A stretch of 35,026 nucleotides of DNA from Planctomycetota bacterium (GCA_030066775.1 JASJAY010000049.1:1-35026), one strand, 5' to 3'; numbered from the stretch's first letter, positions 15,580-23,493 are shown. Program-made: numbers and translations. The notes: a model not told the origin generated them from the sequence alone.

Positions 15580-16671
15580 ATGCGATCGATGCGTGGAAAC
15601 GCACAAGCCTTGATGTTGGGCGTCGTCGTGGTGGTCATCGCCGCCGCGCTGTACTTCTTCATGAAGCCCGAGGCCGAGTCGGACGTGGTCCTGTACTGCG
15701 GCGTCGATCAGGACCAGAGCACCCAGATCGCCGACCTGTTCGAGCAGGAGTCGGGCCTGTCCGTGGACTTCCACGGCGAGTCCGAGGCCTCGCGCAGCGT
15801 CGGCCTGCCCAAGCGCTTGCAGGCGGAGAAGGACAACCCGCGCGCCGGCGTGTACTGGTCGAACGAGATCATGCACATGGTCGACCTGGCGAACTCGGGC
15901 ATCCTCGCGCCGCTGCCCAAGGGCGTGGCCGAGATGTTCCCCGAGGAGTGGCGCGACCCGAACGGGGAGTTCATCCAGTTCGGCGCGCGGGCACGTGTCT
16001 TCCTCGTCAACCTCGACCTGCTGCCGGACGAGAAGGACCACCCCAAGAACATCCGCGACCTGTTCGATCCCAAGTGGAAGGAGCAGGGGCTGTTCACCAC
16101 GATGGCCGCGCCCCTCACGGGCACGACCTACACGCACGCCGTCACGCTGCTGACCCAGGACGAGAAGGCCGCACGCGCCTTCTTCGAGGAGTGCGCCAAG
16201 GCGGGCAAGGACGGCCGCATGAAGATCGTGGCCTCCAACGGACGCGTCATGCGCGCCGTCTCGGAGAAGGGCGGCAAGGTCGCCTTCGGCCTCACGGACA
16301 CGGACGACGCCCTCATCGCCATCGAGAACATGCGCGCCGGCAAGGGCGCGAACGTGAAGGTCATCTACCCGGACCAGGACGCCGAGGGCTCGCTCCTGAT
16401 CCCGAACACGTGCGCCCTGATCAAGGGCGGCCCGAACCCCGAGCAGGCCGCACGGTTCCTGCGCTGGCTGGCCCGCCCCGAGACGGAAGCGCGCCTCGCC
16501 AACGGCCCGTCGGCCCAGATCCCCGTACGCGAGGGCGTGGGGGAGCTGCCGGACCACGTCAAGGTGCCCGGCAAGGACTTCAAGGCCATGCGCGTGGACT
16601 GGGCCGCCGTCGGCGCCAATGCGAACACCTGGCACGACTATCTCAACAACCTGTTCCGCGCGGTGGACTGA
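15580..16671 (+). CDS. Family 1 extracellular solute-binding protein, Fe3+-binding-like, membrane-anchored
   Basis: A 363-residue protein resembling iron(III)/thiamine-type family 1 solute-binding proteins: VVLYCGVDQDQSTQIADLFE near the start of the mature part, then GVYWSNEIMHM, LFDPKWKEQGLFTTMAAPLT, KVAFGLTDTDDALIAI and LLIPNTCALIKGGPNPEQA in family order. The N-terminus is a hydrophobic helix (about 10-28) without a lipobox or a clear cleavage site, so it is probably held in the membrane. No permease or ATPase genes are nearby, so any transporter is encoded elsewhere, or the protein works as a sensor. GGGAG lies 8 bp before the ATG. Iron as ligand is only a guess from the fold. Confidence 0.82.
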   Translation: MRSMRGNAQALMLGVVVVVIAAALYFFMKPEAESDVVLYCGVDQDQSTQIADLFEQESGLSVDFHGESEASRSVGLPKRLQAEKDNPRAGVYWSNEIMHMVDLANSGILAPLPKGVAEMFPEEWRDPNGEFIQFGARARVFLVNLDLLPDEKDHPKNIRDLFDPKWKEQGLFTTMAAPLTGTTYTHAVTLLTQDEKAARAFFEECAKAGKDGRMKIVASNGRVMRAVSEKGGKVAFGLTDTDDALIAIENMRAGKGANVKVIYPDQDAEGSLLIPNTCALIKGGPNPEQAARFLRWLARPETEARLANGPSAQIPVREGVGELPDHVKVPGKDFKAMRVDWAAVGANANTWHDYLNNLFRAVD

Positions 16672-16690
16672 CCTCCCGCAACGGGCATTC

Positions 16691-16696
16691 TTGACA
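16691..16696 (+). promoter_or_regulatory. Consensus -35 TTGACA upstream of tRNA-Glu
   Basis: A perfect TTGACA lies 47 bp before the tRNA. At 17-19 bp spacing the -10 region reads AGGCTTTT, which is a poor match. A small GGCGA/TCGCC hairpin overlaps that place. It is the only exact -35 consensus noticed in a gap here and sits where a tRNA promoter is expected. Confidence 0.45.
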
Positions 16697-16743
16697 TTGC
16701 CGCATCCACGGCGAGGCTTTTCGCCTCTAGACGTTCGCTGCGT

Positions 16744-16821
16744 GCCCCCATCGTCCAGCCTGGTCCAGGACATCAGCCTTTCAAGCTGAAGACACGGGTT
16801 CAAATCCCGTTGGGGGTACCA
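16744..16821 (+). tRNA. tRNA-Glu (anticodon UUC)
   Basis: Folds as a complete cloverleaf: acceptor GCCCCCA/TGGGGGT with a G-U first pair, D stem GTCC/GGAC, anticodon stem TCAGC/GCTGA around CTTTCAA (anticodon TTC), a 4-nt variable loop, T stem ACGGG/CCCGT with loop TTCAAAT, discriminator A and an encoded CCA end. It reads GAA and GAG codons by wobble. Glutamyl-tRNA is also the entry substrate of the C5 heme route used by the hemL gene in this window. No integrase or repeated 3' end is nearby. Confidence 0.96.
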
Positions 16822-16842
16822 CTCTCCGCGCGTCAGCGCGAA

Positions 16843-16859
16843 GCCGACCGAAGGTCGGC
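16843..16859 (+). terminator. Small hairpin 21 bp after the tRNA
   Basis: GCCGACC, GAA and GGTCGGC form a 7-bp stem. It could be a terminator or a processing signal for the tRNA transcript. There is no T-run. Confidence 0.35.
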
Positions 16860-16878
16860 GCGCGCGACGCGCCACGCA

Positions 16879-16931
16879 CACGAGAACGAGCACGAGTACG
16901 ACTCTCGCTTGGCGTACGCCTCGTTCTCGTG
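16879..16931. repeat. 12-bp perfect inverted repeat between the tRNA and a convergent gene
   Basis: CACGAGAACGAG (16879-16890) and CTCGTTCTCGTG (16920-16931) are exact reverse complements, with an inner GTACG/CGTAC pairing. It lies between a plus-strand tRNA and the stop at 16942 of a minus-strand gene, so it could act as a terminator in both directions. Confidence 0.5.
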
Positions 16932-16941
16932 ACCCCTGGCG

Positions 16942-17460
16942 TCAGCGAGCGGGCTGGCTGGACTTCAGCATCTCCACGAGCGAGGAGAGCTCCTCGTCGT
17001 CGTTGATGATGGCGAGCAGGGCGTAGCGCGTGAGGCCGAGGCGGTCGAGGCCGTCCTCCAGATCGCGCTCCGTCTCGCGGAATGCGGCGCGCTCGCGGAA
17101 GCCCGTGAGCCATCCGGTGAACACGAGGCCCGCGAGGCCGGCCATCACGTAGAACCACCACGCGCGCAGATCGTCCAGGCCGCCGGTCAGGTCGGGGAAC
17201 CAGTTGAAGGCGATCGAGAGGATGACGAACGCCGAGAGGCCCAAGCCGAAGAGGGCGAGGGTCGTGCCCGCGTTGCTGACGCGCTCGTTGATCGTGAGCA
17301 GCATGCCGTAGAACGCCTTGTCCTCGTAGACGAGGCCCGCGTCACCCTCGTCCGGAACGACGCGCAGCTCGTCATCCTGCCAGTAGGCGCGAAACGACTC
17401 GCCCGGGGAGAGGTGGTCCCGGAGCGCGTTGCGTAGTTCCTGGATCCGATACTCCTGCAT
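16942..17460 (-). CDS. Small membrane protein of unknown function, two predicted helices
   Basis: A 172-residue protein I do not recognise. It has a soluble N-terminal part (1-62, including SFRAYWQDDELRVVPDEG), membrane helices at about 66-87 and 100-120 joined by a short loop, and a charged helical C-terminus ending in a Glu-rich stretch. Both ends are probably cytoplasmic. ATG at 17460 is favoured because GGGAG lies 9 bp upstream; the frame extends further, but no better start is seen. It follows the spermidine synthase-like gene on the same strand after 31 bp, so it may be the last gene of that operon. Confidence 0.75.
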   Translation of the reverse strand: MQEYRIQELRNALRDHLSPGESFRAYWQDDELRVVPDEGDAGLVYEDKAFYGMLLTINERVSNAGTTLALFGLGLSAFVILSIAFNWFPDLTGGLDDLRAWWFYVMAGLAGLVFTGWLTGFRERAAFRETERDLEDGLDRLGLTRYALLAIINDDEELSSLVEMLKSSQPAR

Positions 17461-17491
17461 GTCCGTCGACTCCCGTTCGCCGCGGAGCGCA

Positions 17492-18226
17492 CTATCGCAT
17501 GCGTGGAGCGGTTCGCGGGGACAGCGTGCGCACCGCGAAGCCCTTGGCTTCGACGGAGCCAATCGCGTCCAGGTGCTGCCGCAACCGGCGGCCGACGTTA
17601 CGCGCCGACGGCAGGGCACGACCCGCGATGAGCACGCGGTTCTCCCACTCGTCGAGGACCAGGACCCGGGCCTCCCGATGGGGGGCGGCCAGGCGCGGCA
17701 GGAGCTCGGTCCACGGCATGCCCGGGATCGGCAGCACGTTGGTGACGGCGATGCCGTTCGGGGCCAAACGCGACGCCATCAGCGCGGGCAGCGGGTCGAG
17801 CGTCACGGGCGGCTTGGTGAGCTCGCCGTCCACCTCCGCGGAGAGATCCTCGAGGATCAGGTCGAAGGGGCGTCGCTTCGCACGCAGCCAGCGCACCGCG
17901 TCGGCCTCGTCCACCTCGACGCGGCCACACCACGGCGCCGACAGCTCGCGAAAGAGGACCTCGCCGTCGAGGGAGAGATCCACGGCGTGCACGGGATGCC
18001 CGAACCCCATGGCTCGCATGGGGGCGATGACGCCGCCCGCCGCGAAGCCGAGCATCGCCACGCGCGGCCCCGGGGCGAGCGCCGCGACACATGCGGCCAG
18101 CACGTCGAAGAGCGTGTCCGTCGCGCCGGGGTGGTCGAGGACCTCGCTGACGATCAGCCCGTCCTGCTCCAAGCGTGCTCCACGGCGCGTGCGCACGATG
18201 CGCAGAGGACCGAGGCGGCGCGTCAC
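17492..18226 (-). CDS. Spermidine synthase-like SAM-dependent protein
   Basis: A 244-residue Rossmann-fold protein similar in layout to spermidine synthases and related methyltransferases. Motif I is RVAMLGFAAGGVIAPM (about 55-70), followed by AVDLS with Asp83 as the ribose-binding acid, then VDEADAVRWL and FDLILEDLS (121-129), where polyamine synthases have a catalytic Asp. The N-terminal beta-hairpin domain of true spermidine synthases is very short here, so polyamine synthesis is doubtful and the substrate is unknown. The GTG start at 18226 overlaps the rhomboid stop as GTGA. The open frame upstream of that is a shadow. Confidence 0.75.
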   Translation of the reverse strand: MTRRLGPLRIVRTRRGARLEQDGLIVSEVLDHPGATDTLFDVLAACVAALAPGPRVAMLGFAAGGVIAPMRAMGFGHPVHAVDLSLDGEVLFRELSAPWCGRVEVDEADAVRWLRAKRRPFDLILEDLSAEVDGELTKPPVTLDPLPALMASRLAPNGIAVTNVLPIPGMPWTELLPRLAAPHREARVLVLDEWENRVLIAGRALPSARNVGRRLRQHLDAIGSVEAKGFAVRTLSPRTAPRMR

Positions 18227-19398
18227 TTGGGGAACTCGCTGGTCCAGATCGTCTCGTCGCGCCCCGGCACGCCGGCCTCGAGGAGCATGCGCTGCTCGTA
18301 CGGTTGCCAGCGCTCGAAGGCCTGCTTCATGCGCGCCATCTCGATCGAGAGCAGCTTCCAGTCGAGGCGCTCGAACGTGCCGAAGGCGTCGAGGTACGTC
18401 ATGAGCGCCTCGCGCCCCTCCAGTTTCTCGAGCCACGCCAAGCCCCGGACAGCGCGCACGGACTCGGTGAGGGCCTCGCGCTGCGGGCGTGTGCCCTCGA
18501 GCTGTGCGCGACGGCTGGTGCCCGTCTTCTCGTGCCGGCTCTTCACCTTCCACGCGTCCTGTTCGACCGCCTTGATCTTGGCGAGGTAGTCGAGCGCGCG
18601 GTCCATCGGGTTCTCGCCCGCCAGCGCGCGCGGCGCCTGGATCGACACCGCCACGGCGACCACCGCGAGCAGCCCGAAGGAGAGCGCGCGCACGACGGCG
18701 CCGGGCGGTCGCACGATGCGCCGCGGCCCGAAGACGAGCATCAAGCCGGCGCCGACGAGCAGGCCCGCCGCGAGGGCATAGATCTCGAACGTGCCCATGG
18801 CGATGAGGTTCGAGCCGGTGAACAGGGCGAAGAGCGCCGTGAACAGCACGATCGCGATGAGGTAGCCGATTGCGCGCTTCTTGGCTGCGGCGCCGACGGG
18901 GCTCTTGTCGATCAGACCGAAGCAGAGCAGCGCGCCGGTGGCCGCCATGATCGCGCCGCTGGGACCCGCGCCGGCGAAGGGCAGCGTCGGGTGCTGCCAC
19001 GCGTGCGCCGCCGCACCGGCCGCGCCGCCGACGACGAAGACGATCCACGAGCGTCCCGCCCCGGCGATCGAGAGCAGCATGCCGCCCAGCGAGGCCCACA
19101 CCCACAGCGTGAACACGAAGCCGATCAGCGACGTGTTGATGAGCGGATCGAGGACGAGGCGATGCCAGTCGCCTTGGCTCACGAGCGTGGGTACGGCCGC
19201 GCCGTGGCGGTTGAGCACGCCGAGGCCGGGGAAGCCGTAGCCCATGAAGCCGAGACCGGGATCGAAGCGCCAGCCGGCGGCCGCCATGCACGACAGGTAG
19301 ACGACCAGCCAGGCGGCGAGGATCGTCCACTTGAACCAGCGGCCGTAGGGCTTCGGCACCGCCATGTCCGGTGTCGGGGAAGGCGCCTCGAGCGTCAT
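18223..19398 (-). CDS. Rhomboid-family membrane protein, probably inactive
   Basis: A 391-residue protein with about seven hydrophobic segments in residues 20-255 and a soluble helical tail of about 135 residues. The rhomboid signature is present as GAGPSGAIMAATGALL, where GPSG (145-148) carries the nucleophile-position Ser147. The following helix, where rhomboids have the catalytic His (HLGGLLAG type), reads LAAGLLVG with Leu209 in that place, and the HxxxN of helix 2 is also not visible. It should therefore be a rhomboid pseudoprotease, acting by binding membrane partners. The tail has no recognised domain. ATG at 19398 overlaps the recombinase stop as ATGA. Membership is by pattern, and the missing His rests on a hand alignment. 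Confidence 0.78.
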   Translation of the reverse strand: MTLEAPSPTPDMAVPKPYGRWFKWTILAAWLVVYLSCMAAAGWRFDPGLGFMGYGFPGLGVLNRHGAAVPTLVSQGDWHRLVLDPLINTSLIGFVFTLWVWASLGGMLLSIAGAGRSWIVFVVGGAAGAAAHAWQHPTLPFAGAGPSGAIMAATGALLCFGLIDKSPVGAAAKKRAIGYLIAIVLFTALFALFTGSNLIAMGTFEIYALAAGLLVGAGLMLVFGPRRIVRPPGAVVRALSFGLLAVVAVAVSIQAPRALAGENPMDRALDYLAKIKAVEQDAWKVKSRHEKTGTSRRAQLEGTRPQREALTESVRAVRGLAWLEKLEGREALMTYLDAFGTFERLDWKLLSIEMARMKQAFERWQPYEQRMLLEAGVPGRDETIWTSEFPK

Positions 19399-20324
19399 CG
19401 GGTGCGCCCCTTCGAGCGGCGGCCGCTGCGCGGATGCGCGCGGTCGTAGACCTGCTTCAGGTGATCGAGCGTGAGGTGCGTGTAGACCTGCGTGCTCGCC
19501 ACGTTCTTGTGCCCCAGGAGCTCCTGCACCTCGCGCAGGTTCGCACCGGCCTGCAGGATGTGCGTGGCGAAGCTGTGGCGCAAGGTGTGGGGGCTCACCC
19601 CGGAGGGCAGCCCGGCCGCCGCCACGTGCTTGTCCAGCACGCGCGCGATGCCGCGCGTCGAGAGCCGCGCCCCGTAGCGGTTCAGGAACACGGCGCGCCG
19701 GTCCCGCCGCACGCGCATCGCGGCGATCGCGTCGAAGTACGCGTCCAGGGCGGCCAGGCAGGGGCCGCCCAGGCCCGCGAGCCGTTCCTTGCGCCCCTTG
19801 CCGCGCAACAGCGCCGTTCCGTCCGCCAGATCGAGGTCCGGGAGGTCCAGGCCGGCGAGCTCCGAGACGCGCGCCCCGGTCGAGTACAGCGTCTCGAAGA
19901 TCGCGCGGTCGCGCAGCCCGAGCCACGTGTCCACGGGCGGTGTCTCGAGCAGCTGCTCGATCTCGTCGGGCGAGAGGACGCGCGGGAGGCGCCGATCGCG
20001 CTTCGGCGTTCGCAGCGCCTGCGACGGATCGATCTCGATGCGGCCGGCGCCGAGCAGCCAGCGGAACAGCGCGCGGATGGCGCTGATGCGCCGCGCGACG
20101 CTCTTGGGGCTCAGCTGCTTCTCGCGCAACGTCGCGAGGTAGCGGCGCAGGGTGAAGAGATCCACGGCCTGGAACGTCGTCACGCCGAACGCGTCGAGCA
20201 CGGCGAGCAGGTCGTCGAGGTCGCCGCCGTACGCGCGCAGCGTGTTGGGGGAGAGGTTGCGCACCGTCTCGAGGTGCCGCAGGAACGCGCGCACGTCGGC
20301 GCGCGTGGAGCGCGCGCGGCTCAT
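19395..20324 (-). CDS. XerC/XerD-type tyrosine recombinase
   Basis: A 309-residue site-specific recombinase, the usual length for Xer proteins that resolve chromosome dimers at dif. The N-terminal SAM-like core-binding domain covers about 5-95 (LSPNTLRAYGGDLDDLL). The catalytic set is complete: Arg152 (GARVSEL), Lys176 (GKGRKER), His246 and Arg249 (HTLRHSFATH), His272 (LGHKN) and nucleophile Tyr281 (VYTHLT). Its place inside a housekeeping operon and its length argue for a chromosomal Xer over a phage or island integrase. XerC and XerD cannot be told apart here. The start overlaps the pabB stop as ATGA. Confidence 0.93.
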   Translation of the reverse strand: MSRARSTRADVRAFLRHLETVRNLSPNTLRAYGGDLDDLLAVLDAFGVTTFQAVDLFTLRRYLATLREKQLSPKSVARRISAIRALFRWLLGAGRIEIDPSQALRTPKRDRRLPRVLSPDEIEQLLETPPVDTWLGLRDRAIFETLYSTGARVSELAGLDLPDLDLADGTALLRGKGRKERLAGLGGPCLAALDAYFDAIAAMRVRRDRRAVFLNRYGARLSTRGIARVLDKHVAAAGLPSGVSPHTLRHSFATHILQAGANLREVQELLGHKNVASTQVYTHLTLDHLKQVYDRAHPRSGRRSKGRTR

Positions 20325-21697
20325 TGCTCGTCCTCGCGACCGGACAGCGCGGCGAACAGCCCGCGGCCCTTGTCGAGCGTCTCGCGCCACTCGGCGTGCG
20401 GGTCGGAGCGCAACGTGATGCCGCCGCCGACGCGATAGGAGGCCGTCCGGTGCTTGAGCAGGATCGTGCGGATCGCCACGGCCAGGTCCATGTCGCCGCC
20501 TTCGTCGAACCAGCCGAGCGCGCCGCAGTAGGGCCCGCGCCCCTCGCCTTCGAGCGCGTCGATGATCTCCATCGCGCGCACCTTCGGGGCACCCGTCACG
20601 CTGCCGGGCGGGAAGGCGGCCTGCAGCAGGTCCAGCCGATCGAGACCGGGACGCAGCCGGCCCTGCACGACGGAGATGGCCTGGTGCACGCGCGCGAACC
20701 GGATGAGCCGACGCGGCACGGTCACCCGCACGCTGCCGGTCCGGCACGCGCGCGCGAGGTCGTTGCGCGACAGGTCCACGATCATCGCGAGCTCGGCCCG
20801 CTCCTTCTCGCTCGCCGCGAGCTCCTCGTAGAGCCGGCGGTCGTCCTCGGGCGTTTGTCCGCGCGGGCGCGTGCCCTTCATGGGATCCGTCTCGGCGAGC
20901 GTGCCGCGCAGGCGCAGGAAGCGCTCGGGGCTGGCGGAGAGGACGTGGCGGCCGTCGCCGAGATCCACGTAGGTCATGTAGGGCGCGGGCTGCTCCTCGA
21001 CGAGCCGGGTGAAGAGCGCCCGCGGCTCGGCCTCGACGCGCGCGTCGAAGCGCTGGGAGACGTTGGCCTGGAAGATGTCGCCGCGGCGCACGGCGTTGCG
21101 TGCGGACGCGACCGCGCGGCGGAACGTGGCCGGATCCAGCTGCGGCCGCGGCGCGCCGGTGCGGATCTGGACGCGGCCATTCGACGTCGAGCGCCGCGTC
21201 ACGCGTGCGAGCAGGGCCTGTCGGGCGGCGTCGGCCGCGCGCCAGGTCGCGCCGGCGCCGGAGGCGAACTGCTCGCCCGTGGCGTGGTTCCAGGCGAGCA
21301 CCGCGTCGAAGCGGCCGAGCCAGACGGCCGGGAAGCCGAGCGGGCTGGTCCGCCGCGGCGGGCGGGCCTCGACCCCGCTGCGCGCCTCATAGCCCAGGAA
21401 CCCCGCCCAGCCGGCCGCGAAGGGCACGCGCGGCCCGTCTCGCGCGGCCTCGACGGGGCGAACCGGCGCCAGGGCGTCGGTGAGTGCGGTGCCCCGCGGC
21501 ACCACCCCGAGCCGCAGCGTGTCGGTCGGCGCGGCGGCCAGGAAGGACCAGGGCCGCCCGCGATGCCCCGTGCCTTCCGCGAGGCGCAGGACGCAGGGCG
21601 GGCCGCCCTGGAGACGCCGCAGCGCCTCGAGCGGGGGCGGGAGATCGCGCCGCGGGCGGACACGGATTCGACCGGGCGGGGGCGCGAGCCGTCTCAC
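20321..21697 (-). CDS. pabB: Aminodeoxychorismate synthase component I (chorismate-binding enzyme)
   Basis: A 458-residue chorismate-using enzyme that makes 4-amino-4-deoxychorismate for folate with an amidotransferase (PabA) encoded elsewhere. The C-terminal chorismate-binding domain shows GDIFQANVSQRF, DPMKGTRPRG, VDLSRNDLAR, FPPGSVTGAPK and RVGGGITLRSDP. The N-terminal half is more divergent. Anthranilate synthase component I (TrpE) is the alternative; GDIFQANVSQRF and the absence of trp neighbours favour PabB. The GTG start at 21697 is the most likely: no upstream ATG fits, and a TACAAT hexamer ends 6 bp before it. First gene of a four- or five-gene operon. Confidence 0.9.
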   Translation of the reverse strand: MRRLAPPPGRIRVRPRRDLPPPLEALRRLQGGPPCVLRLAEGTGHRGRPWSFLAAAPTDTLRLGVVPRGTALTDALAPVRPVEAARDGPRVPFAAGWAGFLGYEARSGVEARPPRRTSPLGFPAVWLGRFDAVLAWNHATGEQFASGAGATWRAADAARQALLARVTRRSTSNGRVQIRTGAPRPQLDPATFRRAVASARNAVRRGDIFQANVSQRFDARVEAEPRALFTRLVEEQPAPYMTYVDLGDGRHVLSASPERFLRLRGTLAETDPMKGTRPRGQTPEDDRRLYEELAASEKERAELAMIVDLSRNDLARACRTGSVRVTVPRRLIRFARVHQAISVVQGRLRPGLDRLDLLQAAFPPGSVTGAPKVRAMEIIDALEGEGRGPYCGALGWFDEGGDMDLAVAIRTILLKHRTASYRVGGGITLRSDPHAEWRETLDKGRGLFAALSGREDEQ

Positions 21698-21703
21698 GAT
21701 CGG

Positions 21704-21709
21704 ATTGTA
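21704..21709 (-). promoter_or_regulatory. -10-like TACAAT, 6 bp before pabB
   Basis: Minus-strand TACAAT is followed by CCGATC and the GTG start, with no ribosome site upstream. It is the closest match to TATAAT among the 6-bp cases and predicts a leaderless transcript for the pabB operon. Confidence 0.5.
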
Positions 21710-21768
21710 GGGAGCGGGCCCGTCCTGCCCGCATCCGGGGAGGGTCTCAAGTCCAGCCTCCCAGTCGG

Positions 21769-21774
21769 TACAAT
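21769..21774 (+). promoter_or_regulatory. -10-like TACAAT for the divergent secreted-protein gene
   Basis: TACAAT lies 28 bp before the ATG at 21803, with a GAGGT ribosome site in between, so this gene has an ordinary leader. It shares the 105-bp divergent gap with the pabB promoter. Confidence 0.45.
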
Positions 21775-21802
21775 GCCGGCGTCCCCTTTCCCCGAGGTGC
21801 CC

Positions 21803-22744
21803 ATGACGATGCTCCGCCGCCTTGTTCCGGTCCTGCTGATCGCCCTGATCGCGGTGCCCGCCGCCGCCGAGGACGCAGGCCAGGCCGCCAAGGACCTGAC
21901 CCAGCTCGAGCAGTTCATCAAGAAGAAGCGCAAGACGATCCCCGAGGACTACATCGCGTACCTCGACGCCGTGAGAAAGGCCTACGGCAACTTCACCAAA
22001 CCGCCGAAGCCCGCGGACGACGCCGGCGAGGACGAGAAGAAGGCCTACGCCAGCGAGCTGAAGAAGGTCGAGAAGGCCCAGGCCGACTTCGACAAGAAGG
22101 CCGAGAAGGCGATCTTCAAGTGCCTCACGATCACACGCCTCGATCGCTCCCAGACCACGAACGAGCTCGACGAGGTGAACATCCGCGCCGCCAAGATCCT
22201 CGGCGATCTGGGCGCCACGATGGCGGAGAAGAAGCGCGACGGCATCTCGAAGAAGGTGATCAAGGAGATCGAGGGGCTCGACAAGGCGAAGCACGATGTG
22301 CGTAGCGACCTGCTCGAGCAGATGTTCATGACGCTGGCCCAGCTCAACCGCCCGAACGGGCTTTCGTGGATGGTCGACAACTACATCCACACCAAGAGCC
22401 GCGACGAGGACGTCATCCGGCTCGTGGCCGCGCACAAGGCCATGATCGAGTTCAAGGAGGTGCCCGGGAAGCTGCGCTACGCGATCTGCAAGGACATGAT
22501 CACGACCTACTCCAGCGTGGAGAGCCAGGCGGAGCAGAGCACCAACGACCCGAACATCCAGGCCAAGAAGGCCTTCTGGGACCGCATCCGCGTCGACGCC
22601 ATCAAGGTCGTCCAGTTCTTCGGCGGCGAGCCGCAGGACGAGGAGCAGCAGGTCATCAACACCATGGCCGGCTTCCAGCGCTGGTGGCGCACCGTCAAGG
22701 CCCCGAAGCACGCGCTCTGGAAGGACGAGAAGGTCAAGAAGTAG
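21803..22744 (+). CDS. Secreted, Lys-rich helical protein of unknown function
   Basis: A 313-residue protein with a signal peptide (about 1-22, VPAAAEDA). The mature part is almost entirely helical and rich in Lys, Glu and Asp (KAYASELKKVEKAQADFDKK), which predicts coiled coil or long helical hairpins at about 30-110. The later part (about 120-300) looks like a helical-repeat fold and is rich in aromatic residues near the end (GFQRWWRTVK). I know no family for it. The Lys-rich make-up stands out in a genome with a strong Arg preference, but codon usage is normal. ATG at 21803 has GAGGT upstream. The two envelope genes that follow are on the same strand. Confidence 0.8.
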   Translation: MTMLRRLVPVLLIALIAVPAAAEDAGQAAKDLTQLEQFIKKKRKTIPEDYIAYLDAVRKAYGNFTKPPKPADDAGEDEKKAYASELKKVEKAQADFDKKAEKAIFKCLTITRLDRSQTTNELDEVNIRAAKILGDLGATMAEKKRDGISKKVIKEIEGLDKAKHDVRSDLLEQMFMTLAQLNRPNGLSWMVDNYIHTKSRDEDVIRLVAAHKAMIEFKEVPGKLRYAICKDMITTYSSVESQAEQSTNDPNIQAKKAFWDRIRVDAIKVVQFFGGEPQDEEQQVINTMAGFQRWWRTVKAPKHALWKDEKVKK

Positions 22745-22806
22745 CCCGAATACGCCTCGTATGGGCGCTCCAGGGCGCCGATCCGGGCATTCGCCCTCGA
22801 CCTGCG

Positions 22807-22812
22807 TAGACT
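22807..22812 (+). promoter_or_regulatory. -10-like TAGACT, 6 bp before the gene at 22819
   Basis: TAGACT, then GGTCGC, then ATG. No Shine-Dalgarno sequence is present, so a leaderless start is likely. The -35 is not recognisable. Confidence 0.45.
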
Positions 22813-22818
22813 GGTCGC

Positions 22819-23493
22819 ATGACGCGCGACGAGTGGTCCCAGGCCCTGTTCGTGACCGCCACGATCGCCCTCGTGACGGCGGGGCTCGTGTGGGTGCTCG
22901 GTCCGGGGCGTCGCGGCGCCGGCGACGACGAGCCGGGCGCGATGAAGCCGCGCCGCTCGGCGCCGGCGGAGGTCACGCTCTGGGTCGGTGAGATCGAGCC
23001 CGGCCTCAAGGGCGTGCTCACCACCGTCTACGGCGACCCGAAGCCCGATGCCGAGCACGACGCGCAGCTGAACGAAGGCCTCGGCCGCGAGGCGGCCGAC
23101 CTGCTCGGCTTCTATCGGCTGCTCCTGTTCAACACCTCCGAAGAGGTCAAGCGCTTCACGCTCGCCGACGGCGCGATCGTCGTCATCCCCGCCGACGGCG
23201 CGGAGACGGTGCGCCTCAAGAACCTCGCGGCGGACCTCGCGGCCGGCCGGCTGGAGCCGGCCCCCGGGCTCCAGTTCACCCTGAACCGGCTCGGGGCGCT
23301 GCGAGACGTCGTCGACGTACCCGCGGGCCAGCGCGCCAACCTGGTGGTGGCGTTCAGCGGCCGCCGGGACCTGGCCACCGTGCGCGCCGTCGAGACGGCG
23401 GAAGGTCGCACCTTCCGGCGTCTTCCAAGGACGCGTGCCGAGCTGCGCCGGCTGATCGCCGATCCGCGTGCCGACCGAATCCGGGACCTGTGA
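22819..23493 (+). CDS. Single-pass membrane protein of unknown function
   Basis: A 224-residue protein with one N-terminal membrane helix (about 8-28, FVTATIALVTAGLVWVLG) and a soluble domain predicted to be periplasmic. The domain has no recognised family; it looks mixed alpha/beta, with a run of hydrophobic strands such as GAIVVIPADGAETVRLKNLA and RANLVVAFSGRRD. The stop overlaps the next start as TGATG, so the two are translationally coupled and probably work together at the inner membrane. It begins 74 bp after the previous gene and seems to have its own promoter. Confidence 0.8.
   Translation: MTRDEWSQALFVTATIALVTAGLVWVLGPGRRGAGDDEPGAMKPRRSAPAEVTLWVGEIEPGLKGVLTTVYGDPKPDAEHDAQLNEGLGREAADLLGFYRLLLFNTSEEVKRFTLADGAIVVIPADGAETVRLKNLAADLAAGRLEPAPGLQFTLNRLGALRDVVDVPAGQRANLVVAFSGRRDLATVRAVETAEGRTFRRLPRTRAELRRLIADPRADRIRDL

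Noticed and set aside
15436..16893. Minus-strand open frame across the solute-binding protein and the tRNA
   Set aside because: It crosses a well-folded tRNA on the other strand and a clear binding-protein gene; its sequence is low complexity.
16744..20324. tRNA-Glu plus tyrosine recombinase as an integrated element
   Set aside because: The recombinase is Xer-sized, sits in a housekeeping operon 2.5 kb away on the other strand, and no repeated tRNA 3' end or foreign cargo was seen between them.
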